From assembly GCA_003531585.1 (NCBI GenBank), contig DQFX01000060.1, positions 62,678 through 126,677 of the forward strand: a stretch of DNA of 64,000 bases, read 5' to 3'. Origin of the DNA: Oscillospiraceae bacterium. Its GTDB lineage: Bacteria > Bacillota > Clostridia > Oscillospirales > Ruminococcaceae. The notes beneath the pieces were generated by a model. The model had not been told where the DNA came from, did not search any database, and was given only the letters and a program-made list of their open reading frames with translations. How positions within the stretch are numbered: position 1 is the first letter of the stretch; the number at the start of each line of letters is the position of its first letter. Positions 26,791 through 34,882 of the stretch are shown piece by piece. A program made the position numbers and the translations under genes.

Positions 26791-27666
26791 ATGACAAACG
26801 CTCTCCCCCTGACCTGCCCGGTATGCGGCGAAAAGACGAACCGTCCGCCGCGGCTGATCCCGGACGGCAAGACTCTGCGCTGCCCGAAGGGTCACAGCTT
26901 CGACGTATCCGCGAAGGGGTACGTCAACCTGCTGCTGACCCAGCACAAGAACGTAAAGGATCCCGGCGACAGCAAGGAAATGGCGGCGGCTCGCAGGCTG
27001 TTCCTTGACAGCGGAGCCTACTCCGGGCTGCGGGACGCCCTGTGCGGGTGCGTCGCGAAATACGCCGCAGAGTTCCCGAAGCCGGTCACGATGGTGGACT
27101 GCGGCTGCGGCGAGGGCTACTACACGGTAGGAATGTACGACGCGGTGCCAGGAATGCAGATCATCGGCGTGGATATCTCGAAAAACGTGCTTGCGGCGGC
27201 GCATTCCCGGATAAACTCGAACGGAATGAAGCGGGACATATTCTGCGCGGCGGCGAGCGTGTTCCGGCTCCCTCTGGAGGACGCCTGCGCGGATATGGCG
27301 GCGGTGATCTTCGCGCCGTTCCAGCGGGAGGAGCTTCTGCGGGTAGTGAAGCCCGGCGGCGTTATCCTGACGGCGATCCCAGGGGAGCGCCACCTCTACG
27401 GGCTGAAATCCGTGCTTTACGACGAGCCGCGGCTCAACGAAGTGAAGCCCTACGAGATAGAGGGCATGGAGTTTCTGGAAAAGCGGGAGGTCAGCTCCAC
27501 GCTGCGGCTCACCAGCCAGGAGCTGCTGAACGCGCTGTTCACCATGACCCCGTATTATTACAAGACTTCCCAGCACGACAGCAGCCGGCTTTATAGCTGG
27601 TTCGGGACCCACGACAGCTTCGAGACTGAAACGGAATTCCAGGTGCTGTGCTACCGAGTAAAATAA
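26791..27666 (+). CDS. rlmA: 23S rRNA (guanine-N1)-methyltransferase, RlmA type
   Basis: The 291-residue protein has the RlmA layout: an N-terminal zinc site CPVC...CPKGHSFD, then SAKGYVNLLL, followed by a class I SAM methyltransferase with the motif VDCGCGEGYYTVG and IIGVDISK. RlmA enzymes methylate N1 of G745 or G748 in helix 35 of 23S rRNA and can change sensitivity to macrolide-type drugs. CCGGAGG precedes the start. It is monocistronic with a clear terminator shared with the convergent cca gene. Confidence 0.88.
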   Translation: MTNALPLTCPVCGEKTNRPPRLIPDGKTLRCPKGHSFDVSAKGYVNLLLTQHKNVKDPGDSKEMAAARRLFLDSGAYSGLRDALCGCVAKYAAEFPKPVTMVDCGCGEGYYTVGMYDAVPGMQIIGVDISKNVLAAAHSRINSNGMKRDIFCAAASVFRLPLEDACADMAAVIFAPFQREELLRVVKPGGVILTAIPGERHLYGLKSVLYDEPRLNEVKPYEIEGMEFLEKREVSSTLRLTSQELLNALFTMTPYYYKTSQHDSSRLYSWFGTHDSFETETEFQVLCYRVK

Positions 27667-27697
27667 AAACAGGGCGGAGTTGTTCCGCCCTGTTTTA
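27666..27697. terminator. Bidirectional terminator between rlmA and cca
   Basis: AAAACAGGGCGGA and TCCGCCCTGTTTT form a 13-bp stem around GTTGT. Confidence 0.85.
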
Positions 27698-29302
27698 TTA
27701 CTGCTTTTTGCGTGTATATACCGGCTCGTTTCGCCGGTTTACCGGAGTTTTTTTATGCTTCAGAGCCTGAGCAGCGCGTTTCTCGGCGGCTATGCGTTCC
27801 CGCTCTGCGCGTATCTCCTCAAGGCGCTGCTTACTCTTTTCCGCCATGTCGAGAAGCATGAGCTTGTTGTTGAAGCTCGGCTTGTCGAGCACCATGTCGA
27901 ACAGCGCGTTGATAAGCTGTTCGGCTTCCTGTTCGTTTGTTACCAGGCGGCGCTCCATAAGCTCGCGCTGCGTTATCGCCAGCTGGCGGATATTGTAGCA
28001 CTCGCCGGTGTCCAGTATCTCGCGCAGCGCTGCCGCGGCAGCCCTCAGCCGCTGGACGTCAGGCGTTTCCGTATCGAGCTTTTTCGCGCGGGAATCCGCA
28101 ATTTCGCATTGTATCAGCTTTCGTAGATCCTCCGCGCCGAGCGCGTCAAGAAGCCGCTTCAGATCCGCGCGGCTCTCCGGGATCTCCTTGTCGTGGTAGA
28201 ACACCAGCCAGCTTATTTCCTCAGAAAGCGCCGCCGGGAACTCCAGCCGCCGCATGATACGCTCCGCGATGAGCCGTCCGCGCTCGCCGTGTCCCTTGAA
28301 ATGCCCGCGACCCCTGGAATCTATCGCGCAGCAGTCCGGCTTGCCGAGGTCGTGGAACAGCATTGCGAACCGCACGGGAAGCTCCGGCACCGCGTATCCC
28401 ACCGACTTGCAGATGTGCGTCCATACGTCAAAATCGTGGTGAACGCTGTGCTGATCGAAGCCTATGCAGGGCTCTATCTCGGGTATCAGGAACTTCAGTA
28501 TGTCGGAGTACTGCTCCAGCACCCGGGCGGCGTATTTTCCCATCACGATGCGGGATAGTTCGCTGAACAGCTTGCCTTTTTCGGCGTATTCGAAGCAGCT
28601 CACGTTAGCGCGGATAGCGTCCCGGGTCTTGTCCTCGATGACGTACTCGCCCTCGGAGCAGTAGCGTATCGCCTGGAGTATCCTGGACGGGTCGGAGGTG
28701 AAGCAGCGCGACATGTCGTACCAGGTCTCTGTGACGGTTTTGCCGTTTTCCTTGACGCTGCGGGTCTGGTTCTCGCCGATGGCTATTACCCGGGCTGGGA
28801 GCCGCGTGACCCCCTTGCGGCGGGTCAGCTCGTCAGGGTCTTCCGGAACCTTCAGTTCGGCGATCTCCTCTTTTTCTTCCTCCTCGACGGCCTCCGGAGA
28901 TGGACGCAGCGAGGCTCTTCCTCCGAACGGGTCGATAAGCCCTGAGCGCGGACTGTACGCCATCGCGTTCATCGTGAATCCCCGGCGGAAAAGATCAGTC
29001 TCGAGATCCTCCGCATAGATAACGCGGTTGCCTACCACCTCGCGGCGGTAGGGCGAGATCTGGATTATCATGCCGACAACGGTGACAAGTATCTCACCGC
29101 GTTTCATTCCCTCGTCAGAAATACGGTAATCCCTGAACGCGAAAAGGATATCGTTTATCCCCGCGTTGGTGACTATATCGTAATCCTGCGGGTCGCTGCC
29201 GAGGAGCAGCTCCCGCACGCACTCGCCTACTATATATGCGTCATATCCCGATTTTTCCAGGACGTCTATCGCTTTAGTGACCTGTTCCGGCAAAATGATC
29301 AT
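27698..29302 (-). CDS. cca: CCA tRNA nucleotidyltransferase / poly(A) polymerase family protein with HD domain
   Basis: The N-terminal nucleotidyltransferase domain has GECVRELLLGSDPQDYDIVT, with the catalytic DxD and a slightly altered GG/RD motif, then RRGFTMNAMAY. An HD domain follows (HDFDVWTHICKSV, MLFHDLGKP). Between them, near residues 130-185, is an acidic insert (EEEEKEEIAEL) not typical of the family. The last 60 residues are a charged Glu/Lys/Arg helix and tail. I chose the ATG at 29302 because GGAG is eight bases before it; GTG 29311 and ATG 29308 are in frame but too close. It probably repairs tRNA 3' CCA ends. Confidence 0.87.
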   Translation of the reverse strand: MIILPEQVTKAIDVLEKSGYDAYIVGECVRELLLGSDPQDYDIVTNAGINDILFAFRDYRISDEGMKRGEILVTVVGMIIQISPYRREVVGNRVIYAEDLETDLFRRGFTMNAMAYSPRSGLIDPFGGRASLRPSPEAVEEEEKEEIAELKVPEDPDELTRRKGVTRLPARVIAIGENQTRSVKENGKTVTETWYDMSRCFTSDPSRILQAIRYCSEGEYVIEDKTRDAIRANVSCFEYAEKGKLFSELSRIVMGKYAARVLEQYSDILKFLIPEIEPCIGFDQHSVHHDFDVWTHICKSVGYAVPELPVRFAMLFHDLGKPDCCAIDSRGRGHFKGHGERGRLIAERIMRRLEFPAALSEEISWLVFYHDKEIPESRADLKRLLDALGAEDLRKLIQCEIADSRAKKLDTETPDVQRLRAAAAALREILDTGECYNIRQLAITQRELMERRLVTNEQEAEQLINALFDMVLDKPSFNNKLMLLDMAEKSKQRLEEIRAERERIAAEKRAAQALKHKKTPVNRRNEPVYTRKKQ

Positions 29303-29374
29303 CGTCATCACTCCAATTTATTGCTTTATACTATTATACAACAATATATGCAAAAAATCAAGAGAGGGGACGAT

Positions 29375-29893
29375 TTATCCGATCAGTGCGCTGACGGTCA
29401 GTCCGCAGACTATCCAGGCGGTGCAGTCGGCGGCGAGGGCGGCTGGGATAGCGTAGCGGGTGTTTTTCACCCTGACCGCCGAGAAGTATACCGCGACCGT
29501 ATAGAACGTAGTTTCCGAGGAGCCGAGCAGCACTGCGGCGACTCTTCCGGGGAAGCTGTCCGCGCCGTACTGTGCGGCGATGCCGTCGTAGACAGCGATG
29601 GCTCCGCTGCCGGAGAACGGCCGCAGCAGCACCATCTGCATGCACTCCGGCGGGAATCCCACAAGATTGCAGAGCGGCTCCAGAAGCCCGGTGAGAAGCT
29701 CCACCGCCCCGGAAGCGCGGAGCATTCCGACGCTGACGAGCAGCAGCACCAGAGCCGGGAGTATATCCACGGTGGTTTTAATGCCGCCTGCGGCTCCTTC
29801 GCAGAACGCAGGGAACACGTCCACTCTGCGCACGGCGCCGAAGATCATGACCCCTGCGAACAGCAGTGGGACTACAAAATCAGTTATCTGCAC
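29375..29893 (-). CDS. spmB: Spore maturation protein B
   Basis: This 172-residue membrane protein has several hydrophobic helices and the nucleoside-recognition (Gate) domain blocks ILPALVLLLVSVGMLRASGA, RPFSGSGA and GSSETTFYTVAVYF. SpmB is needed together with SpmA for proper spore core dehydration in Bacillus and Clostridium. Its start lies inside the 3' end of spmA (14-bp overlap), so they are translationally coupled. It marks the organism as having spore-formation genes. Confidence 0.92.
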   Translation of the reverse strand: MQITDFVVPLLFAGVMIFGAVRRVDVFPAFCEGAAGGIKTTVDILPALVLLLVSVGMLRASGAVELLTGLLEPLCNLVGFPPECMQMVLLRPFSGSGAIAVYDGIAAQYGADSFPGRVAAVLLGSSETTFYTVAVYFSAVRVKNTRYAIPAALAADCTAWIVCGLTVSALIG

Positions 29894-30491
29894 GCCGCAC
29901 CTTCTTCCTGGAAAAATGCCCGAACAGCTTTGCCGCGCCCACCGAAGCCGCCAGGGAATACGCCGATACGATCCACACGCAGGGGAGTATTTCCATCGGT
30001 CGGGCGGCTCCGTGGGCGGTCATGAGCGCCGCGGCGGTCGCCGGAATGAGCTGAAGGCTCGCTGTGTTCAGGACGGTCAGCATTATCATGTTGTCGCTTG
30101 CGGAGCCGTCGGAGACACCGGAGCCGCCCTCCTCTTCCTGTATCGCTTCCATCGCGCGGATACCAAGCGGTGTGGTCGCGTTTCCAAGTCCGAGGATATT
30201 CGCCGAGAGATTCATGCAGATGAGCTGCGCGGCGCGTCCGCCCTTTTCCAGTCCCCGGAACAGCCACACTACTGCCGGAGAAAGCACAGCCGACAGCAGC
30301 TTCACCGCCCCGGCTTCCTCCGCGACCTTCATCAGACCGCTCCAGAGAGCCATGGCTCCGCACAGAGTCAGCGCCAGTGTGACCGCACCGGAGGCGCTCT
30401 CCAGAACCGCCGCCGAGACCTCCGGCAGCCGTCCGGTGAATATCCCGCAGACTATCGCTGCGGCGGGCAGTATCATCAGAATATATTTCAT
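29880..30491 (-). CDS. spmA: Spore maturation protein A
   Basis: The 203-residue membrane protein carries the Gate-domain blocks LALTLCGAMALWSGLM, NLSANILGLGNATTPLG and NMIMLTVLNTASLQLIP that identify SpmA. It is the first gene of the spmA-spmB pair and works with SpmB in spore core dehydration. No forespore sigma site could be assigned with confidence in the region upstream. The 30492-30743 gap before the next gene is AT-rich and I see nothing else in it. Confidence 0.92.
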   Translation of the reverse strand: MKYILMILPAAAIVCGIFTGRLPEVSAAVLESASGAVTLALTLCGAMALWSGLMKVAEEAGAVKLLSAVLSPAVVWLFRGLEKGGRAAQLICMNLSANILGLGNATTPLGIRAMEAIQEEEGGSGVSDGSASDNMIMLTVLNTASLQLIPATAAALMTAHGAARPMEILPCVWIVSAYSLAASVGAAKLFGHFSRKKVRRADN

Positions 30492-30743
30492 ATCTTACCA
30501 GCTCCTTGTGTAATATGGGTTTTGTATCATCAGATTTAAAATAATTTTCCAAATTTCCATACTGGATTCTATATCACTAATTTATTTCCAGTTGACTATG
30601 TGATATTATATAAGTTGAAATTCTGCATAACAAACGTATTTGCGATGATATACACCATTTGATATATTATCAAACTGACACTTTTGTAAATCAAAATATG
30701 TAGTAAAATGGACAAAAAATGACAAAATTATGCATTTTTCAAA

Positions 30744-30772
30744 TTGACATCTCAAACAAAACATGGTATAAT
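30744..30772 (+). promoter_or_regulatory. Consensus promoter of the AbrB-type gene
   Basis: TTGACA and TATAAT are 17 bp apart, about 107 bp before the start codon. Confidence 0.82.
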
Positions 30773-30879
30773 GTGCAAGAAATCAGCAATATGCTGGAAA
30801 AAACGGTGAATAAGGACAAAAATTCCTGCCTGCGCATACCAGAATTTGGCGCGGCAGACAATTTCAGGAGGAAAAAATC

Positions 30880-31128
30880 ATGGTAAAGTCTACAGGTATT
30901 GTAAGAAAAGTTGATGAGCTGGGAAGAATCGTAATTCCGATAGAGCTGAGAAGAACTCTCGACATCGGCATCAAGGACAGCCTTGAGATCTACGTTGAGG
31001 ACGATCAGATCATTCTCAAGAAGTACATGCCGGCATGCGCTTTCTGCTCCAATGCAAGCGGCATCACAGTATTCAAGGGCAAGAACATCTGCTCCGAGTG
31101 CCTCTCAGAGCTCAACAAACTCAATTGA
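30880..31128 (+). CDS. AbrB/SpoVT-type regulator with C-terminal zinc ribbon
   Basis: This 82-residue protein starts with the swapped-hairpin AbrB fold: STGIVRKVDELGRIVIPIEL, then RRTLDIGIKDSLEIYVEDDQ and IILKKY. A short C-terminal tail has two CxxC pairs (CAFC and CSEC) likely to bind zinc. AbrB proteins are transition-state regulators; SpoVT-like members act in sporulation. AGGAGG precedes the start, and a consensus promoter and a terminator bracket the gene, so it is a single-gene unit. It lies beside spmAB but is transcribed divergently. Confidence 0.9.
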   Translation: MVKSTGIVRKVDELGRIVIPIELRRTLDIGIKDSLEIYVEDDQIILKKYMPACAFCSNASGITVFKGKNICSECLSELNKLN

Positions 31129-31151
31129 TCTACATAATCACAGCCTTAAAG

Positions 31152-31178
31152 CCTCGGCGCAATAGTGCCGGGGTTTTT
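31152..31178 (+). terminator. Terminator after the AbrB-type gene
   Basis: CCTCGGC and GCCGGGG pair (one G-T wobble) across GCAATAGT and are followed by TTTTT. Confidence 0.75.
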
Positions 31179-31237
31179 CATTTACATGGATATGCCGCCG
31201 GCCGGGGCAATATTCCGGAAAAAATCGCGTAAAACAC

Positions 31238-31266
31238 TTGTAATTCCTGCCGGAATATGCTATACT
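31238..31266 (+). promoter_or_regulatory. Promoter of the ABC-F gene
   Basis: TTGTAA and TATACT are 17 bp apart, about 45 bp before the start codon. Confidence 0.65.
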
Positions 31267-31311
31267 AATATTGTATGTGTTTCAAACAACTAAACTAAAA
31301 GGAGAATAGAA

Positions 31312-32925
31312 TTGATAACAGTATCTGATGTAAGCGTCAGCTTCGGCGGACAGCTTCTTTTCAAGGACGTAGACCTGAAATTCACCGCCGGCAACTGCTA
31401 CGGCGTGATCGGCGCAAACGGAGCCGGAAAATCCACATTCCTGAAGGTCCTCTGCGGTGACCTCGAGCCTACAAAGGGCAGCGTATCCAAGCCCGCGGAG
31501 CTACGCATGTCGGTGCTGCGCCAGGATCACTACGCGTTCGACGACTACACCGTGCAGGACACCGTTATCCTCGGCAACAAGCGCCTGTACGACATCATGC
31601 AGGAGAAGGACGCGCTCTACGCCAAGGAGGATTTCTCAGAGGAGGACGGCACCCGCGCTTCCGAGCTGGAGGCCGAGTTCGCAGAGCTGAACGGCTGGGA
31701 GGCTGAGTCCGACGCTTCCAAGCTTATCCAGGGTCTGGGTCTGCCGGAGGAGATTCTCTACCAGAAGATGGATTCCCTGACCGGTAACGAGAAGGTCAAG
31801 GTTCTGCTTGCGCAGTGCCTGTTCGGAAACCCCGACATAATCCTCATGGACGAGCCGACCAACCACCTCGACGTTGAGGCGGTATCCTGGCTGGAGGACT
31901 TCCTCGCGGAGTACTTCGGCACGGTCATCGTTGTATCCCACGACCGTCACTTCCTTAATAATGTGTGCACCCACATCGTGGATATCGACTACGGAAAGAT
32001 CAAGATGTACGTCGGCAACTACGAGTTCTGGTACGAATCCTCACAGCTCATTCAGCGTATGATAAAGCAGCAGAACAAGCGCGCCGAGGAGAAGATAAAG
32101 GAACTCCAGAACTTCATCGCGCGGTTCTCCGCGAACAAGTCGAAGTCCAAGCAGGCGACCTCCCGCCGCAAGCTCATCGACAAGCTGACCGTCGAGGAGC
32201 TTCCCGCTTCCTCCAGAAAGTACCCCTACATCGCGTTCGATATGGAGCGCGAGGTCGGCAAGGATATACTCCAGGTCACCGGGCTTTCCAAGACCGTCGA
32301 CGGCGTGAAGGTGCTCAATAACGTAAGTTTCACAGTAGGCAAGGGCAACAAGATCGCGTTCGTGGGCAACAACGAGATCGCGGTAACTACGCTGTTCAAG
32401 ATCCTTATGGAGGAGATGGAGCCGGACGAGGGCACATTCAAGTGGGGCTCGACCACTTCGGTGAGCTACTTCCCGAACGACAACAGCGCGTTCTTTGATA
32501 ACTGCCAGCTTTCCATAATCGACTGGATGCGCCAGTACTCCAAGGACGAGACCGAGAGCTACCTGCGCGGCTTCCTTGGACGCATGCTGTTCAGCGGCGA
32601 CGATGTTTTCAAGCAGGTGAACGTGCTCTCCGGCGGCGAGAAGGTACGCTGCATGTTCTCAAGAATGATGCTGTTCCAGAGCAACGTGCTTATCCTCGAC
32701 CGTCCGACCAACCATCTCGACCTCGAGAGCATCACCGCGGTAAACAACGGCCTGTCCGAGTTCAAGGGCAACCTGCTGTTCGCTTCCCACGACCACGAGA
32801 TACTCGAGACCGCGGCTAACCGCATAATCGAGATAACCGAAAACGGCTGCCTCGACCGCCAGGGCACGTACGACGACTTCGTTGCATGGCGCCATGAGAA
32901 CGTCGGCGGAAAGCTCATGCTTTAA
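31312..32925 (+). CDS. ABC-F family ATPase (YkpA/YbiT-like) with degenerate second nucleotide site
   Basis: The 537-residue soluble protein has two ABC domains and no membrane segments, as in ABC-F translation factors. Domain 1 has an intact P-loop GANGAGKST (34-42) and LMDEPTNHLD (179-188) but an altered signature SLTGNEK. Domain 2 has LSGGEK (439-444), but its P-loop position reads VGNNEIAVTT (351-360), without the GK(S/T), and the catalytic Glu is replaced in LILDRPTNHLD (R464). The interdomain linker has the charged helix pair near 245-295. The start is TTG 31312 behind AAAGGAG. It probably acts at the ribosome. Confidence 0.88.
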   Translation: MITVSDVSVSFGGQLLFKDVDLKFTAGNCYGVIGANGAGKSTFLKVLCGDLEPTKGSVSKPAELRMSVLRQDHYAFDDYTVQDTVILGNKRLYDIMQEKDALYAKEDFSEEDGTRASELEAEFAELNGWEAESDASKLIQGLGLPEEILYQKMDSLTGNEKVKVLLAQCLFGNPDIILMDEPTNHLDVEAVSWLEDFLAEYFGTVIVVSHDRHFLNNVCTHIVDIDYGKIKMYVGNYEFWYESSQLIQRMIKQQNKRAEEKIKELQNFIARFSANKSKSKQATSRRKLIDKLTVEELPASSRKYPYIAFDMEREVGKDILQVTGLSKTVDGVKVLNNVSFTVGKGNKIAFVGNNEIAVTTLFKILMEEMEPDEGTFKWGSTTSVSYFPNDNSAFFDNCQLSIIDWMRQYSKDETESYLRGFLGRMLFSGDDVFKQVNVLSGGEKVRCMFSRMMLFQSNVLILDRPTNHLDLESITAVNNGLSEFKGNLLFASHDHEILETAANRIIEITENGCLDRQGTYDDFVAWRHENVGGKLML

Positions 32926-32937
32926 GGGAGCGCGTGA

Positions 32938-33894
32938 ATGTACTATATCATACTTGACATGGAGTGGAACCAGGCTCTCGACCGCGCTCATACGGTGGAA
33001 AAGCCGGTGCTGCTCCGGGGCGAGATAATCCAGATAGGCGCGGTGAAGTGCGATGAGGATTTTAACCTTGTCGACCGCCTGAAAATCAACGTAGCGCCGA
33101 AGTACTACAAAAAAATGAACCGCCACGTTGAAAAGATCACCGGGATAACAAACGCCATGCTCGCAAAGGGCGAGAAATTCCCGGAGGCTTTCGCGAAGCT
33201 GCGCGAATGGTGCACGCCGGAGTTCCGGTTCATAACCTGGGGATTCGACGATATCGCCATGCTCGCCGACAACCTCGAGCTGCACGGGTTCGATCCGCAG
33301 TACGGCAGCGATTACGTCAATCTACAGCTTATATACAAGAATCAGGTTGACGGCGAGCACGTTCAGTGCTCGCTCTCCGACGCGGTGGAGAAGCTCGGCA
33401 TTCCGATGGACGCGCAGGCTCACGACGCAATGAACGACGCATGGTTTACCTATGAGGTCTGCCGCAGGCTGGACATGAAGAAGGGACTTGCGGAGTACGC
33501 AAATATGTCGCCGGGTCAGCGGCCGGTCATCGCGCGGGAGATGTTCCGCGATATCAGCGATATCCGCCGTGTGACCTCCGACGGGAAGATAACTTCCGTT
33601 CCCTGCCCGGAGTGCGGCAGGACGCTCTCAAACGGCGAGTGGCTCTCGCTGGGTGCGGTGCGCAAGAATAACATCTGCACCTGCCCGGAGCACGGAGAGT
33701 ACCTCGTGAAGGTGGTCTGCAAGCGAGCCGCTGCGGACCGCTGGACTGTGGTGCGCTCGGTGTACCGTTCAGACGACGAGGCGAAGGAGAACTACATCAA
33801 GAAGATAGAAAAGCAGCATGCTGCTATAGAGCGCCGCAAGGCGGCTGAAAAGTCCGCAAAGGAGAACGCACATGATAACAACGGTACTGTTTGA
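32938..33894 (+). CDS. DnaQ-like 3'-5' exonuclease with C-terminal Cys cluster
   Basis: The N-terminal 180 residues form a DEDDh exonuclease: ILDMEWNQ with the first Asp and Glu, an IQIGAV strand, WGFDDIAML with the second Asp, and AHDAMNDA with the His and last Asp. The remaining part contains CPECGR and CTCPEHG, a likely zinc site, and ends in a Lys/Glu/Ala-rich helix. It could trim RNA or single-stranded DNA. It follows the ABC-F gene by 12 bp and overlaps the HAD gene by 23 bp, forming a three-gene operon. Confidence 0.88.
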   Translation: MYYIILDMEWNQALDRAHTVEKPVLLRGEIIQIGAVKCDEDFNLVDRLKINVAPKYYKKMNRHVEKITGITNAMLAKGEKFPEAFAKLREWCTPEFRFITWGFDDIAMLADNLELHGFDPQYGSDYVNLQLIYKNQVDGEHVQCSLSDAVEKLGIPMDAQAHDAMNDAWFTYEVCRRLDMKKGLAEYANMSPGQRPVIAREMFRDISDIRRVTSDGKITSVPCPECGRTLSNGEWLSLGAVRKNNICTCPEHGEYLVKVVCKRAAADRWTVVRSVYRSDDEAKENYIKKIEKQHAAIERRKAAEKSAKENAHDNNGTV

Positions 33895-34576
33895 CCTTGA
33901 TGGCACCCTGCTCCCGTTCGAGCAGGACGATTTCGTGAAGATATATTTCAGCGAGCTTTGCAGGAAGCTGGCTCCGATGGGATACGAGCCGCAGCACACT
34001 GTGAAATCAGTGTGGGGCGGAACTAAGGCGATGGTTATGAACGACGGCAGCCGTCTCAATTCCGAGGCGTTCTGGGAGACATTTAACGCGATGAATCCCG
34101 GGCTTCCGGACGCACGTCCTGCCTGCGACGAGTTCTACACGCACGAGTTCGAAAAGGCAAAGGCGAGCCTTAAATACATACCCGACCACAGACCGATGAT
34201 AGAGCGCCTGAAATCCGCAGGGCTGCGGGTAGTCCTCGCCACGAACCCCATATTTCCGCTGGACGGCGTGCGCACCCGCATGGCGTGGGTGAACCTCGCT
34301 CCGGAGGATTTCGGGCTTGTGACATGGTACGACAACAGCACGTTCTGCAAGCCGAATCCGAAGTACTATCAGGAGATACTCGGCAAGATAGGAGCGGCTC
34401 CGGAGGAGTGCATAATGGTCGGCAACAGCGTTTCCGAGGACATGTCAGCCGGAACGCTCGGTATGGACGTGTTCCTTGCAAACGAGTTCGTTGAGAATCC
34501 CGACAGCCGGGACTACAGCGGATACCGCCAGGGCAGCCTTGACGACGCGGAACGATACATTCTGGAGAACAGGTAA
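33872..34576 (+). CDS. HAD family hydrolase
   Basis: This 234-residue protein has the HAD motifs: I, VLFDLDGTL with the nucleophile Asp; II, VVLATNP; III, the Lys in TFCKPNPKYY; and IV, MVGNSVSEDMSAG. It therefore probably dephosphorylates a small metabolite; the large cap of about residues 15-90 sets specificity, which is unknown. AAAGGAG lies inside the upstream gene, which it overlaps by 23 bp. It ends an operon with the ABC-F ATPase and the exonuclease. Confidence 0.9.
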   Translation: MITTVLFDLDGTLLPFEQDDFVKIYFSELCRKLAPMGYEPQHTVKSVWGGTKAMVMNDGSRLNSEAFWETFNAMNPGLPDARPACDEFYTHEFEKAKASLKYIPDHRPMIERLKSAGLRVVLATNPIFPLDGVRTRMAWVNLAPEDFGLVTWYDNSTFCKPNPKYYQEILGKIGAAPEECIMVGNSVSEDMSAGTLGMDVFLANEFVENPDSRDYSGYRQGSLDDAERYILENR

Positions 34577-34618
34577 ATTACCCCGGAAAGACCTTCCCGC
34601 AGTGCCAGAATCTTTGCA

Positions 34619-34647
34619 TTGAAATATACCGCCTGATGGGGTATAAT
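34619..34647 (+). promoter_or_regulatory. Promoter of the Cys-rich micropeptide gene
   Basis: TTGAAA and TATAAT are 17 bp apart, 42 bp before the start. A TCCCC-CGA-GGGGA mini-hairpin lies in the leader. Confidence 0.7.
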
Positions 34648-34689
34648 TTTAATATCCCCCGAGGGGAAATTCATCAGGAGGTAAAAATC

Positions 34690-34770
34690 ATGTTCAATTT
34701 CTTTAAGGCATGCAGCTTTGACCAGCTCTGCGAGATGCTCAGAGCAATCTGCGGCGGCTACGGCTGCTAA
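34690..34770 (+). CDS. Orphan 26-residue Cys-rich micropeptide
   Basis: A short frame of 26 codons starts at an ATG seven bases behind a perfect AGGAGG. The peptide begins MFNFFKAC, has Cys at positions 8, 14, 21 and 26, a central amphipathic stretch SFDQLCEMLRAIC and ends GGYGC. It has its own promoter upstream and a hairpin terminator downstream, so it is a free-standing transcription unit of about 210 nt. There is no signal sequence, no leader/core cleavage motif I recognise and no modification enzyme beside it. I do not recognise the family; peptide signal, regulator, structural peptide or dual-function RNA are all possible. Confidence 0.65.
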   Translation: MFNFFKACSFDQLCEMLRAICGGYGC

Positions 34771-34830
34771 TGGGGGAGCTTTCTCCATGACAGTTTAGTT
34801 CTGACGTAATTCAGCCGGTACATAGGCTGG

Positions 34831-34860
34831 AGGCCCGGGGGTAAAACTCCGGGTCTTTTT
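34831..34860 (+). terminator. Terminator after the micropeptide gene
   Basis: AGGCCCGGGG and CTCCGGGTCT pair with two G-T wobbles around GTAAAA and are followed by five T residues. Confidence 0.78.
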
Positions 34861-34882
34861 ATTTATGGTAAGGGGGGAGCGT

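Noticed and set aside
26538..26870. A 110-codon minus-strand frame across the rlmA leader
   Set aside because: It reads through the palindromic repeat and has no start signal or domain.
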